A stretch of DNA of 10,028 bases from Flavobacteriaceae bacterium (GCA_030590765.1 JAUVCP010000048.1:1-10028), one strand, 5' to 3'. Shown: positions 1 to 8,585, numbered from the stretch's first letter. Notes: a model not told the origin generated them from the letters alone. Made by a program: numbers and translations.

Positions 1-498
1 ATGATTTCTATCTAATCTGTTTCTATCAAATACTATTTTTACCAATGGTTTTATTCTGTTTTCAATAAAGAATGTTTCCCATGTATTTTTTTCTGAATTA
101 TCCTGATGTAATGAACCAATATAATTTGAATGATCTAATCCGAAATATTTAGAAGTTGTACTATGAATTTTTGCAAGATCCTTTGCGAAATTCTTCCAAA
201 AAATAGAGTTTATTTCTTTTTCTTCCATAAACTCCAATAATAAATATTGATGTTCTGCATCTGAAAAAGAAAGAATTACCTTAGGTGTTTTTACACTGGC
301 TCTCGCAAGCGTTTCTAATCCCAGTTTTTCTTTTTTGAACATTTTGGAAAATAAGTCCTTACGATTTACCTTTAAAACATAGGTGTTTTGATTGGTAATG
401 ATCTTATAAACATCATTGATATCTCCTCCGGAAATGGAGTTAATACTTTTAATGGCTTCACCCAAACGTTCTTGTAATATTTCCTTGAAATTTGTCAT
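1..498 (-). CDS. Fructosamine/ketosamine-3-kinase family protein, N-terminal 166 residues (3' end outside window)
   Basis: The family phosphorylates the sugar of fructosamine or ribulosamine adducts on proteins, making them unstable and so reversing glycation. It acts in the cytoplasm and has an aminoglycoside-phosphotransferase-like fold. The visible part shows a nucleotide-binding loop (GGDINDVYK, residues 24-32), the lysine of the next strand (YVLKVN, K43), a hinge-like LLLEFM, and the family signature FGLDHSNYIGSLHQ followed by NTWETFFIENRI. The catalytic loop and the rest of a roughly 290-residue protein lie beyond the window. The ATG is chosen because it begins two bases after the pbpC stop (TGA-TA-ATG), so translation is probably coupled to pbpC. 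No signal peptide is seen. Asp26 sits where eukaryotic FN3K has a P-loop cysteine, so the redox switch described for those enzymes is probably absent. The family call is strong from motifs; the true substrate is unknown. Confidence 0.88.
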   Translation of the reverse strand, partial: MTNFKEILQERLGEAIKSINSISGGDINDVYKIITNQNTYVLKVNRKDLFSKMFKKEKLGLETLARASVKTPKVILSFSDAEHQYLLLEFMEEKEINSIFWKNFAKDLAKIHSTTSKYFGLDHSNYIGSLHQDNSEKNTWETFFIENRIKPLVKIVFDRNRLDRNH

Positions 499-500
499 TA

Positions 501-2816
501 TCAATCCATTATTTCAAAATTGAAATTTAAAGTTTCTCCATTATCATCTACTAGTGTCATTTTATGTTTCCCAGATTTGGAATCAATTTCCATTCGATGA
601 ATACTTTTTGTCTTACCAATATAGGTATTATCTAAATGCCAGAAAATTGTAGTATTTGTATTTCGGTGTGCTATTTCAAAAACTGCTTTTCCTTTTCTGC
701 CATTTAATTCAATTGGAATTAATAACTTGGTAAGATCTTTGGGGTAGATCACATCCATATTTTTAAAAACTTCCTCGGTGCAATCTTCTTTAAATGGTGG
801 CAATACTTTGTAAAAAGGATTTTTTCTTTTAAAATACCATTCCTGAATGGGTGGTAATACAAACCAGGATTCTAGTTCCATTTTACTCACCGGATAACAA
901 TTGCTGTTTACCCTGAATTTCTTTTCCTTATCTAATTTTACTATTTGATGAAACGGACAAGTCACAGTTTTTAATCCGTTTTTAGAAATGGAAATTCCTC
1001 TAGTTTCTTTACAAATTTCAGAAGCTAAATATCCACTTTGTTTACAAACAGTTGCTTTTGTTAGATCCCAGTCGGGTTTTTGAAACCAATTCTTATAAGG
1101 TAAATGTTTAAAAACTTTAAATAAAATAGGAGCTGCAACACTGGTTCCGGTTAATCCAGGTCTTCCTTCTCCATCGGCATTTCCAACCCAGACTCCCACA
1201 ACATATCCAGGAGTTATTCCAATGGACCAGGCATCACGATGACCAAAACTTGTTCCGGTTTTCCAGGCAATTTTTTGGGAAGATTGAAATTCCTGCCAAC
1301 CAGTTTCCTGTGAGGGTCTGTTCAATGTTGATAATGCTTCAAAAGTATTCCAGATTGCCCCAGGTTCAAATACTTTTTCTTTTCCAAGTAATTGAGAAAT
1401 ATTAACTTCATCCTTCATATAATTGGCATTAAAAATTGATTCTGTACCATTTAAAGTTTGCGCCATACCCATATATGCATTTGAAAGATCACACAAGGTT
1501 GCCTCGGCACCACCTAAAATAATTGATAAACCATAGTGAGCAGCGGGTTGATTGATGGTGTTCAGATTAAGTTTTTTTAGATTTGTATAGAATTTTTCGA
1601 TGCTGTATTCACGTAACATTCTTACGGCAGGAATATTTAATGATCGTGCCAAAGCCTCGCTGGCAGGTACAACACCGTCAAAAGATTCATTAAAATTTTT
1701 GGGTGAATATCCTGCAATTTGGGTAGGAATATCAGAGATCAAAGTATGAGGTAAAATAGCCCCATCTTGTTGCATAAAAGCATAAAGAAAAGGCTTTAAA
1801 ATACTACCGGTACTTCTTGGAGAGGTTATTATATCAACATCTTTACCTGAATTAGCCTGCTGGCAATTAGTGTTTCCAATATAAGATAAAACAATTCCTT
1901 TTTTAACATCTAATACCAAAACAGCTATATTATGGATTTCATTTTCACTTAAAATACCGTGGTAGTTTTTTACGATCTTGTTTACCTTTTTTTGCAGAGA
2001 ATAATCAATAGTAGTTATTATTCGTTTGCCTTTATTTCCTTCTTTGATTGCTCTGATTACTAAGTGTGGCGCTAATTGTGGAATAGCAATAGGAGTTCCG
2101 GGTAATGGTTCTGATTTTGCCAGATCGCAGGTTTCATTATCAATTATACCTTTTTTGTTTAATTTATTTAATAATCTATCTCTTTTGATTTTTAATTTAA
2201 CCTGATTTTTACCAGGATAGATCAATGCCGGAGCATTTGGTAAAACTGCCAAAGCAGTTATTTCTCCCCAGGATAACTGTGTAGGATCTCTTCCAAAATA
2301 TCGCCATGAAGCGGCTTCTAATCCAACTACATTTCCACCAAAAGGAGCATGTGAAGCATATAGATTTAGTATCTCATTTTTACTGTATGAAATTTCCATT
2401 CGCATTGCCTGAAAAATCTCAATAATCTTTTCAAGTACATTTCTTTTCTGTCCCTTTCTGGATAAGCGAATGGTTTGCATAGAAATAGTACTTGCACCAC
2501 TAACAACTTTCCTTGCAGAAATGTTTTGTTTAAATGCTCTAAGAATTGAAATTGGATTAAAACCCGGATGGTAATAAAAATATTCATCTTCAAAATAGGT
2601 AATGGCTTTGATAAATTTATCTGGTAATGAATCTGACTCAGGAAATCTCCACTGACCGTCATTGGCAATTTTTGCCGCTAATAGCCTGCCTTGTACGCCC
2701 ACCATTACTGTACTTGTAGGTGTTTTAAATAAAGGGTTTGGTAGGCAAAATCCAAACCAAATTAGTAAGACCAGACTAATAAAATAGAATAGTTTTTTTT
2801 TGGTTTTTAATAACAT
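501..2816 (-). CDS. pbpC: Penicillin-binding protein 1C, bifunctional peptidoglycan glycosyltransferase/transpeptidase
   Basis: This inner-membrane enzyme polymerises lipid II glycan strands and carries a DD-transpeptidase-type domain in the periplasm. A lysine-rich N-terminus precedes one membrane segment (about residues 9-26). The GT51 domain follows (about 55-230), with the EDxxFxxH motif (E76, H83), GASTISMQ (107-114), a second catalytic-type glutamate (E133) and YSKNEILNLY. The E76 to E133 spacing of 57 equals that of the two catalytic glutamates of E. coli PBP1b. The transpeptidase domain (about 290-570) has all three penicillin-binding motifs: SILK (S338, K341), SLN (392-394) and KTGT (519-522). 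Residues about 690-771 fit the PBP1C-specific C-terminal BiPBP_C domain. The length, 771, is close to E. coli PBP1C (770). It follows the macroglobulin gene by 72 bases, the usual pairing. The ATG is followed by basic residues and the membrane segment, and no earlier start is needed. I see no truncation. Confidence 0.96.
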   Translation of the reverse strand: MLLKTKKKLFYFISLVLLIWFGFCLPNPLFKTPTSTVMVGVQGRLLAAKIANDGQWRFPESDSLPDKFIKAITYFEDEYFYYHPGFNPISILRAFKQNISARKVVSGASTISMQTIRLSRKGQKRNVLEKIIEIFQAMRMEISYSKNEILNLYASHAPFGGNVVGLEAASWRYFGRDPTQLSWGEITALAVLPNAPALIYPGKNQVKLKIKRDRLLNKLNKKGIIDNETCDLAKSEPLPGTPIAIPQLAPHLVIRAIKEGNKGKRIITTIDYSLQKKVNKIVKNYHGILSENEIHNIAVLVLDVKKGIVLSYIGNTNCQQANSGKDVDIITSPRSTGSILKPFLYAFMQQDGAILPHTLISDIPTQIAGYSPKNFNESFDGVVPASEALARSLNIPAVRMLREYSIEKFYTNLKKLNLNTINQPAAHYGLSIILGGAEATLCDLSNAYMGMAQTLNGTESIFNANYMKDEVNISQLLGKEKVFEPGAIWNTFEALSTLNRPSQETGWQEFQSSQKIAWKTGTSFGHRDAWSIGITPGYVVGVWVGNADGEGRPGLTGTSVAAPILFKVFKHLPYKNWFQKPDWDLTKATVCKQSGYLASEICKETRGISISKNGLKTVTCPFHQIVKLDKEKKFRVNSNCYPVSKMELESWFVLPPIQEWYFKRKNPFYKVLPPFKEDCTEEVFKNMDVIYPKDLTKLLIPIELNGRKGKAVFEIAHRNTNTTIFWHLDNTYIGKTKSIHRMEIDSKSGKHKMTLVDDNGETLNFNFEIMD
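2793..2801 (-). other. Run of nine A residues (coding strand) in codons 6-8 of pbpC
   Basis: The coding strand has AAA AAA AAA for three lysines, just after the start codon of pbpC and before the membrane segment. A gain or loss of one base would put the gene out of frame within its first ten codons. Such runs can be slippage sites, but lysine-rich N-termini in an AT-rich genome produce them by chance, so a regulatory role is only a possibility. Confidence 0.4.
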
Positions 2817-2888
2817 TTTCTTTGTTTTGAATCTCGAAAAGCCACCAAGTTGCTAAGTTTTGATTGTCAGTATTACAAAACACCTCAC
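2817..2888 (-). other. 72-base spacer between the macroglobulin gene and pbpC
   Basis: No open frame, convincing terminator hairpin or TAnnTTTG-type promoter is visible here, so I infer that pbpC is read from the macroglobulin transcript. The last 20 bases before the pbpC start are A-rich (ending AACAAAGAAA-ATG) and carry no Shine-Dalgarno sequence, as is usual in Bacteroidota. The middle of the spacer holds the small repeat listed separately. Confidence 0.5.
2841..2862. repeat. Degenerate two-unit CCAAGTT/CTAAGTT tandem repeat
   Basis: The + strand reads CCAAGTT at 2845-2851 and CTAAGTT at 2853-2859, an 8-base period with one mismatch in seven positions. From memory, dispersed intergenic sequences built of CACTAAG-like units are common in Bacteroidota genomes, and this may be a short decayed copy. 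Two units alone could also be chance. Confidence 0.3.
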
Positions 2889-5800
2889 TTATTTACCCTT
2901 TCCCGGAACTGCAACCTTTACCCATCTTCCAGCTTTTCTCGCACTTATACTATTATCATACATAGCTTCACAAGAAACCGTTGGCAAGTAGTATTCACCT
3001 AGATAAGTTGCATTTAGCAAAACTTTAAAAGTTTTACTTTCTCCTTTTTTTAAATCAAAATAGGTTAAAACTCGATCATCCCTAATATCCTGATAAGTTG
3101 GTTGGTCTGCATTTTTATCTGATTCGACATCATCCATTCTTATATTTCTAATTTCCCATCCCGAAGGAAAGATATGTGTTAAAGCCATTTCTTTATAATC
3201 ACCTCTCATTCCTGGATGTTTGATCTGAACTTCAGCAATAAAATCAGTTCCCTGATCAAGATTTGAAGGATCTATCATTTTTCCGTCAAGAGTTAAATAT
3301 TTAACAGATAATTTCAGATTGTTCTCTGCATTGGTCTTATCCCCAACAGCTGGAACTCCTTCTAATTGCTGTTTGATAAATAGAGTTTTGTTTCCTGTAT
3401 TTTTTATGGAGATAGCTCCTGAATCATCTCCATTTATTTTAAGATCGATTTGTGATATCACAGCTTTTTGATCAACACTTTTATTTTTACTGTTCAAAAC
3501 ATATTGATAACTTATCTTTTTTTCCGAGTCATCTGTATCACCAATAAATTTAGCAACAGCAAGTATGGTATATGCTGTGGTTTGCGTGCTATACCATTTG
3601 TTTGACGACATATCATTTACCAGATCATCTAAAACCCCCTTTGCCTCATTTTTTCTTTGTAACAGGCTTAAAGTTTCCAAGATCATCGCTTTGTCTCTAA
3701 CATCACTTCCATAAGAATAAGAAAGTTCATTATAGGCCTTTACATCCGTTGTTTGATTGGCAATTAAATTCTCAGCTACTCTCTTTTTCCCGATTAAATA
3801 ATAGGCAGCTGCCAATCGCCATTTAGCCTGAAGTGTTAGGTTCTTTGAAGACTTTAATCTGTTCATTGCTCCTAAAACCGGCTTTTTTGCCAAAGCAAGT
3901 GTATATAATCGGTATGCCTGAGTTAATTGATTACTGGAATAGGAATGTCCGCTATCTGCCGTCCAGTTATTTGCTCTTTGTCGTTGAAATTTGATCCAGT
4001 TAGCTAAAAAAACAGGAGGTAAACTATAGCCTTTTGCTTTGGCTTCCAACATAAAATGACCGGCATAGTTTGTTCCCCAATCACTTGCTGTATTTTGCTC
4101 ACCAGGCCAATAAGATAAACCGCCAGATGCGATTTGAAAAGAGCGCATTCTGTTGATTGCAGTTTTTATATTTTCTTCAATTTCATTCTTTTCACCAGCA
4201 CTTAATTCCAATAAATTATTGAGATATAATTGAGGAAAAACAGAGGAGGTTGTTTGTTCTACACAACCATGTGGATAAGTAATCAAATATTGTAATCGTT
4301 CTTCTAATTTTAAAGAAGGAATGGTTGATACCTCAACAACACCTTTATTAGTGCCTGACATCCCAATAGGTTTGTAATTGTTTTTCCAGGTTTCTCCCGG
4401 TTCAATAACTGCACCTACTACATCGGTAATACGAGGGTTCGGTGCTCTAACATCTAATTCAATATTGTAAACAGATTTTTCTAAACCACTTTTAGCAATG
4501 ATCTTTACTTTAGCAATACCCAATTGTTTGACAACATCTAAATTAAAATTTACAACTTTGTCTCCTACTTGAGAGAAATGAACAGACTTATTTGTTTGAT
4601 CATTGTTCAATAATAAGCTATTGGTTTCAATGGTTATGGTAACATCTTTCACTTTTTTATCCATTGCAAAAACAGTTACTGGTAGGGCTACTTTTTCTCC
4701 TGGGCCAACTACTCTTGGTAGAGTGGCTAAAACCATCAAAGGCATTTTAACCGGTGTGGTTTTATCGGTTGAGCCATAAGCAGATCCATTTTTGGCAATC
4801 ACCATTGTTCTTACAGAACCTATATAATTTGGCATTTGGATCTTGTGGGTGTTTTTTCCCTTTGCAGATAATTCAAAAGGACCTAAGAATTTGACCACAG
4901 GTTTAAAACGATTGGCTTTAGCACCAGCACTGTTATTTAAATATTCATCTCCTCCTAAAGCAAGCAAACCCGACATTTTACCGGTAAATGCACCCATCAC
5001 GTATTTATACATATCCCAGGTTTTTACACTCAATGCTTCTTTTGCATTAAAATGTTGCCACGGATTCGGAGTTTTAAATCGGGTAAGATCTAATAAGCCA
5101 TCATCGACTACCGCTAAAGAATAAGTCATTTTATTACCATTTGCTTCACTCACATTCACGATGAATTTTCGATCAGGTTTTAAAACTTTTGGCATAGAAA
5201 TTACAGGTTCTAAATGTGATTCCTTATTTTCAATGGTTACTCCCTGAATTCCGTAAAGTCTTATAGGTAAATCATTTTTTACATTGTTATGTGGTTGGAT
5301 CAATGTTAAATTGAAAAAGACATTAGGTGTCATTTCTTCGGTTGCTTCTATTTCAAAACTATTTTGTCCTTCTTCCATATTTATCCAAAAAGTTTGTAAA
5401 ATTTTTGAACCTGATTCTATGCTTACTAAAGTTCTACCTTGTTTAGAAGTAGGAATATTCACTTTTATTTTTTCACCAACCTGGTATGTTTTTTTATCGG
5501 TTGAAAAGGTTAACATTTCGGCACCACCGGGGTTTTCACCGCCGCCATTATCCCACCAGCCTTTATAGGTAACATAAAATGCCTGTCCGGCACTATGACC
5601 TGTAACAGGATCAATTATCTTGATAAACTTTCTTCCATAATAATTTCCACCAAGGTTCAACTCATACATTGCTTTACCATTTTTGGTGCTAATGGTAGCT
5701 GTTTTAATCAAATTTTTATTTCGATTTGCAACATATCTGGAAAGATTATCCTGATCAGATCTTTCCCACCACCATCTCCAGTACACATCATAAATTTCAA

Positions 5801-8468
5801 TCTTTAAGTTTTTACGATCTACTAACTTCCCGTTTTCGTCAACAGTAACAATCGGAATTATATTTGTTTCATTGGAATAAAGAGCTCCATTCCAGCCATT
5901 TCCTTTCGGAACTTTAATTCCAACATAGCCACGATAAGGAGAATAAGGAATGCTCATTTGATTGACAGAAAAATCACCTCCTTTTTCAAATGCTCTTATT
6001 TTAAAATGAGCATTTAACATTCCGGGTGCATTTTTTTGTACCTGAAAGTCAGGTTGTACTATTGCCTTGCCATTTCCATTTAATTTACCCTCAAAAATAA
6101 TTTTTTCTTCTGCGATAAATTCTTTAGAAGGATCGTCAAAAACAAAATCCTTAAATTGTTTAAAGGCAGTACTTCCTTTTGTTAATTTGAGTTCAACATC
6201 TGCTTTTAAATTTCCTGCAATAGCACCATGTAACCATTTTACTTCCAAATCACCATTTGATCTTTTATTATCAGATAAAAAAGGTTTGTGAAAATCCAGA
6301 TCAATCTTTAATCTGTTTGGTTTTATTGCTTCAATTTTCAAAACCTTTTCAAAAACAGAACCTCCTAATTTGATCTTTGCTCTCCAATTTCCAGTAGGAG
6401 CATCTTTGGTAGTTACGGTTCTGAAATCGTAAAATCCATTTAAAGAAGTTGATTTAATATTTCTTTCATACAGTTGATATTCAGGTGTATATAATTCCAT
6501 GACAACTGGATGATTTTCAGGAATCACCTTATTTTTATCCTCTAAAATAAATGATAGAAATATAGAATCCCCGGGTCTCCAGACTCCTCTTTCTCCAAAT
6601 ACAAATCCTTTTACTCCCTTTTTAAATATTTGCCCACCAATATCAAACATGCTCAATGAAAGAGCCGAACCATCATCCAGTTTTAAATAACCTTTCTGTT
6701 TACCTTTTTTGGCAATTAGTAAAAATGGTTTTTTCTTTAGATCAATTCTTATAAAGCCATCAGTATTGGTTAATTTTTTATCAATAACTTGATTTTGAAA
6801 GTTGTAGATCTCAATTTCTACATCTGGAATTGGAGCTGTTGTTTTTATGTCAGTTATAGCAATGGTCATTGCATTTCCAAACCCACTTTTCGCTATAATT
6901 CCAAGGTCAGAAGCCAGAATATTTCTAGAAATAAATCTTTCGTTAACCATATAATAGGTTAGTTTACAAGGATTATCCCTATCGTTATAAACAAAATTAT
7001 TGCTATAGGAATAATCAACGTCATCATAGTAATAATAATCGGAAGGATTATCATAAGAAGCTTCTTCGGGGTCTTCTCCTAATAATTTAAAAGAACTGTT
7101 ATCATTTGTGTTTTCATCACAAGGATATAAAGATTGACTTTGGTTAAAACTTAGAATTACTCTGTATAAAGAACCAGTCTCAACATTGATTAATTTAGAC
7201 AGATCGATAGAAAATGGATTCCAATTTTCATAATTTACAGGTTTATTAGATTTTAAAGAAATTTCACCTTTAAAAACAATGCGTCCAACCCGCTTCATTT
7301 CTCTATTTCCATCAAACTGATTTACCTGTAAAAACTGTGCTATATTTTTTTCAAAAACCTTGATGATCTTAATGCTGACAGCATTCAGATTTACTGCTTT
7401 AAAAGGAAATATCAAACCATTGGTACTTGGCATAATTACTCCTTTCCCCAACAATTCAACAGCAGGTTTTACACTGGAAAAGGTGATTTGATTTGTAAAT
7501 GAATTTATCAACTGGTAACCCATACTATTCCTTACTCCATCAGTCACATGTAAATTAACGGATCCTTTTTGACGTGTAATCGGATATATTTTTACAGCAT
7601 TTTTTTCTCTGATGATTTTCACCTTTGTTCCCGATTGCAGATAGATCAATCCTTCCAGATCTTGTTTGGTTGCAATTGGATCAGAAAAATAAATAGTTAT
7701 AAATTGCTCGGGTTGTTGGGTAATTTTAACATCCAAAACTTTAAATTCTCCTAAAGGTGGAACTTCAAATACCTTTTCATTTTCTTTATCGAAACCAAGT
7801 TCCTTTCCATTCCATTGCAAAATTATCTGATTTCTGTTTTTTGTTCTTTGCACACTGTCAATAACAAATTGATGTGTTTTTCCTTCTGGATTATGTTCCC
7901 ACCTTATAAATAATTCTTTTCCATCTTGAAAAGCTTCAAAAGCATTTTCTATATTTCCACTTTCTGCATAATCATAAGTTAGTACATTTCCATTTATTAT
8001 TTGCCATTTCAGGTCTTCATTATCTATGGATTCCATTCCTAAAAAATCAACATCAACTGCTTGTTTTAAAACCTGAAATTGAAAATTAAGTATTTCTAAT
8101 TTTTTAGGAACACTTATGAGTTTAGAAAGAAAGAAATGAGCATCAAATAATTTACCGGAAGGTAATTTTTCTGTAGGTCTGAATTCAATGGTTTGCTTAT
8201 CCAGCCAATAGGCATCGCCATCAATACTTGGTGTAAAATCAAATAAATTTTTATCAATTATTTCATTGATCTTTGCATTATTGTGCGTTTCCGTCAAACG
8301 GATCTTTATGGTGGATTTTTTACTGATCACTCCACTGGTAAAACCTGAAATATATCCGGTGAAATCAGCATCAATTTTTTTGGTAAGTTTTTCTTTATTA
8401 CATTGAATGAAGAATGAACTTAAAATAAGAATAATCAATAAAGGCTTTAGGCTTGAAAAGTAATACAT
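2889..8468 (-). CDS. Bacterial alpha-2-macroglobulin family lipoprotein with thioester domain
   Basis: Family members are envelope-anchored protease traps: a protease cuts the bait region, the protein changes shape, and a reactive thioester couples covalently to the attacker. The N-terminus is a lipoprotein signal: a hydrophobic stretch (about 9-21) ending IQC, with lipidated C23. A single acidic residue follows (CNKEK), not the acidic run of known surface-export signals, so I infer a periplasm-facing protein. Macroglobulin-like beta domains fill about 35-990, including a GERGVWRPGD motif (625-634) and a WRWWWE stretch (897-902). The bait-region domain spans about 990-1150 (VVDDGLLDLTRF, 1120-1131), and the central A2M domain about 1195-1290. 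The thioester domain (about 1390-1680) has PHGCVEQ (C1402, Q1405), GGLSYWPG (1449-1456) and DWGTNY (1463-1468). A beta-rich C-terminal region ends the protein. At 1859 residues it is longer than E. coli YfhM (about 1650). It heads the macroglobulin-pbpC pair in the same order as yfhM-pbpC. Confidence 0.95.
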   Translation of the reverse strand: MYYFSSLKPLLIILILSSFFIQCNKEKLTKKIDADFTGYISGFTSGVISKKSTIKIRLTETHNNAKINEIIDKNLFDFTPSIDGDAYWLDKQTIEFRPTEKLPSGKLFDAHFFLSKLISVPKKLEILNFQFQVLKQAVDVDFLGMESIDNEDLKWQIINGNVLTYDYAESGNIENAFEAFQDGKELFIRWEHNPEGKTHQFVIDSVQRTKNRNQIILQWNGKELGFDKENEKVFEVPPLGEFKVLDVKITQQPEQFITIYFSDPIATKQDLEGLIYLQSGTKVKIIREKNAVKIYPITRQKGSVNLHVTDGVRNSMGYQLINSFTNQITFSSVKPAVELLGKGVIMPSTNGLIFPFKAVNLNAVSIKIIKVFEKNIAQFLQVNQFDGNREMKRVGRIVFKGEISLKSNKPVNYENWNPFSIDLSKLINVETGSLYRVILSFNQSQSLYPCDENTNDNSSFKLLGEDPEEASYDNPSDYYYYDDVDYSYSNNFVYNDRDNPCKLTYYMVNERFISRNILASDLGIIAKSGFGNAMTIAITDIKTTAPIPDVEIEIYNFQNQVIDKKLTNTDGFIRIDLKKKPFLLIAKKGKQKGYLKLDDGSALSLSMFDIGGQIFKKGVKGFVFGERGVWRPGDSIFLSFILEDKNKVIPENHPVVMELYTPEYQLYERNIKSTSLNGFYDFRTVTTKDAPTGNWRAKIKLGGSVFEKVLKIEAIKPNRLKIDLDFHKPFLSDNKRSNGDLEVKWLHGAIAGNLKADVELKLTKGSTAFKQFKDFVFDDPSKEFIAEEKIIFEGKLNGNGKAIVQPDFQVQKNAPGMLNAHFKIRAFEKGGDFSVNQMSIPYSPYRGYVGIKVPKGNGWNGALYSNETNIIPIVTVDENGKLVDRKNLKIEIYDVYWRWWWERSDQDNLSRYVANRNKNLIKTATISTKNGKAMYELNLGGNYYGRKFIKIIDPVTGHSAGQAFYVTYKGWWDNGGGENPGGAEMLTFSTDKKTYQVGEKIKVNIPTSKQGRTLVSIESGSKILQTFWINMEEGQNSFEIEATEEMTPNVFFNLTLIQPHNNVKNDLPIRLYGIQGVTIENKESHLEPVISMPKVLKPDRKFIVNVSEANGNKMTYSLAVVDDGLLDLTRFKTPNPWQHFNAKEALSVKTWDMYKYVMGAFTGKMSGLLALGGDEYLNNSAGAKANRFKPVVKFLGPFELSAKGKNTHKIQMPNYIGSVRTMVIAKNGSAYGSTDKTTPVKMPLMVLATLPRVVGPGEKVALPVTVFAMDKKVKDVTITIETNSLLLNNDQTNKSVHFSQVGDKVVNFNLDVVKQLGIAKVKIIAKSGLEKSVYNIELDVRAPNPRITDVVGAVIEPGETWKNNYKPIGMSGTNKGVVEVSTIPSLKLEERLQYLITYPHGCVEQTTSSVFPQLYLNNLLELSAGEKNEIEENIKTAINRMRSFQIASGGLSYWPGEQNTASDWGTNYAGHFMLEAKAKGYSLPPVFLANWIKFQRQRANNWTADSGHSYSSNQLTQAYRLYTLALAKKPVLGAMNRLKSSKNLTLQAKWRLAAAYYLIGKKRVAENLIANQTTDVKAYNELSYSYGSDVRDKAMILETLSLLQRKNEAKGVLDDLVNDMSSNKWYSTQTTAYTILAVAKFIGDTDDSEKKISYQYVLNSKNKSVDQKAVISQIDLKINGDDSGAISIKNTGNKTLFIKQQLEGVPAVGDKTNAENNLKLSVKYLTLDGKMIDPSNLDQGTDFIAEVQIKHPGMRGDYKEMALTHIFPSGWEIRNIRMDDVESDKNADQPTYQDIRDDRVLTYFDLKKGESKTFKVLLNATYLGEYYLPTVSCEAMYDNSISARKAGRWVKVAVPGKGK
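4254..4265 (-). other. Codons of the CVEQ thioester motif in the macroglobulin
   Basis: The codons TGT GTA GAA CAA encode C1402-V-E-Q1405, preceded by PHG. In this family the cysteine and glutamine side chains form an internal thioester that reacts with the trapped protease. The motif is intact, so this copy belongs to the thioester-bearing class rather than the thioester-less paralogues found in some bacteria. Confidence 0.92.
6966..7121 (-). other. Cysteine-bracketed acidic tyrosine-rich insert in the macroglobulin (residues 450-501)
   Basis: Residues 450-501 begin and end with cysteines (YPC at 450, NPC at 501) and contain an Asp/Glu/Asn/Tyr-rich low-complexity stretch, including SDYYYYDDVDYSYSNN at about 476-491. 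Besides lipobox C23 and thioester C1402, the only other cysteine is C1833, so C450-C501 is the natural disulfide candidate. That would close off a flexible acidic loop between two beta domains. Its function is unknown; a disulfide would need periplasmic oxidation, consistent with export. Confidence 0.6.
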
Positions 8469-8585
8469 GTGACCGGAAATAATTTAAAGTTAGAGTAATA
8501 TTTATTTAAAGAAATCCTACTTTCAAATCTACAAAAGAAAAAGAAATAACTCTACTTGTTTTACTCAAAAACCGTAAAAATTTTA
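8469..8585 (-). other. 117-base intergenic region upstream of the macroglobulin gene
   Basis: This is the largest gap in the window and the only likely place for a transcript start within it. It is very AT-rich and holds no open frame of note. It contains one TAnnTTTG match, listed separately. A 6-base inverted repeat at 8559-8564/8574-8579 is too weak and lacks a U tract, so no terminator for the EnvC gene is called. The bases just before the macroglobulin ATG (CCGGTCAC) give no Shine-Dalgarno match. Confidence 0.5.
8524..8531 (-). promoter_or_regulatory. Candidate Bacteroidota -7 element (TAGATTTG) for the macroglobulin-pbpC-kinase operon
   Basis: On the minus strand TAGATTTG fits the Bacteroidota housekeeping -7 consensus TAnnTTTG exactly. 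It lies 55 bases upstream of the macroglobulin ATG, predicting a leader of about 50 bases. The -33 TTG is not present at the usual 17-23 base spacing; only GTT is found there, within a T-rich tract. With this base composition, a chance match is possible. Confidence 0.33.

Noticed and set aside
2366..2668. A 100-codon open frame on the minus strand inside pbpC
   Set aside because: It lies wholly within the GT51-coding part of pbpC in another frame, has no recognisable domain, and pbpC itself is intact with all motifs.
4843..5568. Two open frames of 93-94 codons on the + strand (4843-5124 and 5284-5568)
   Set aside because: They are antisense to the bait-region part of the macroglobulin, and their translations look like reverse-frame shadow, with no family pattern and no start context.
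6978..7058. The Tyr/Asp-rich stretch as a frameshift or assembly error
   Set aside because: The reading frame continues on both sides into recognisable macroglobulin-type sequence, and flanking cysteines suggest a real loop.
5595..7754. Three short + strand open frames (5595-5807, 6067-6291, 7569-7754)
   Set aside because: All are antisense to the macroglobulin coding sequence, short, rich in Phe/Ser/Ile as expected from reversing Lys/Asn-rich codons, and lack recognisable domains.
8559..8579. Inverted repeat TTTTAC...GTAAAA as a terminator after the EnvC-like gene
   Set aside because: The stem has only six pairs, five of them A-T, the loop is nine bases, and no U tract follows on the minus-strand transcript.
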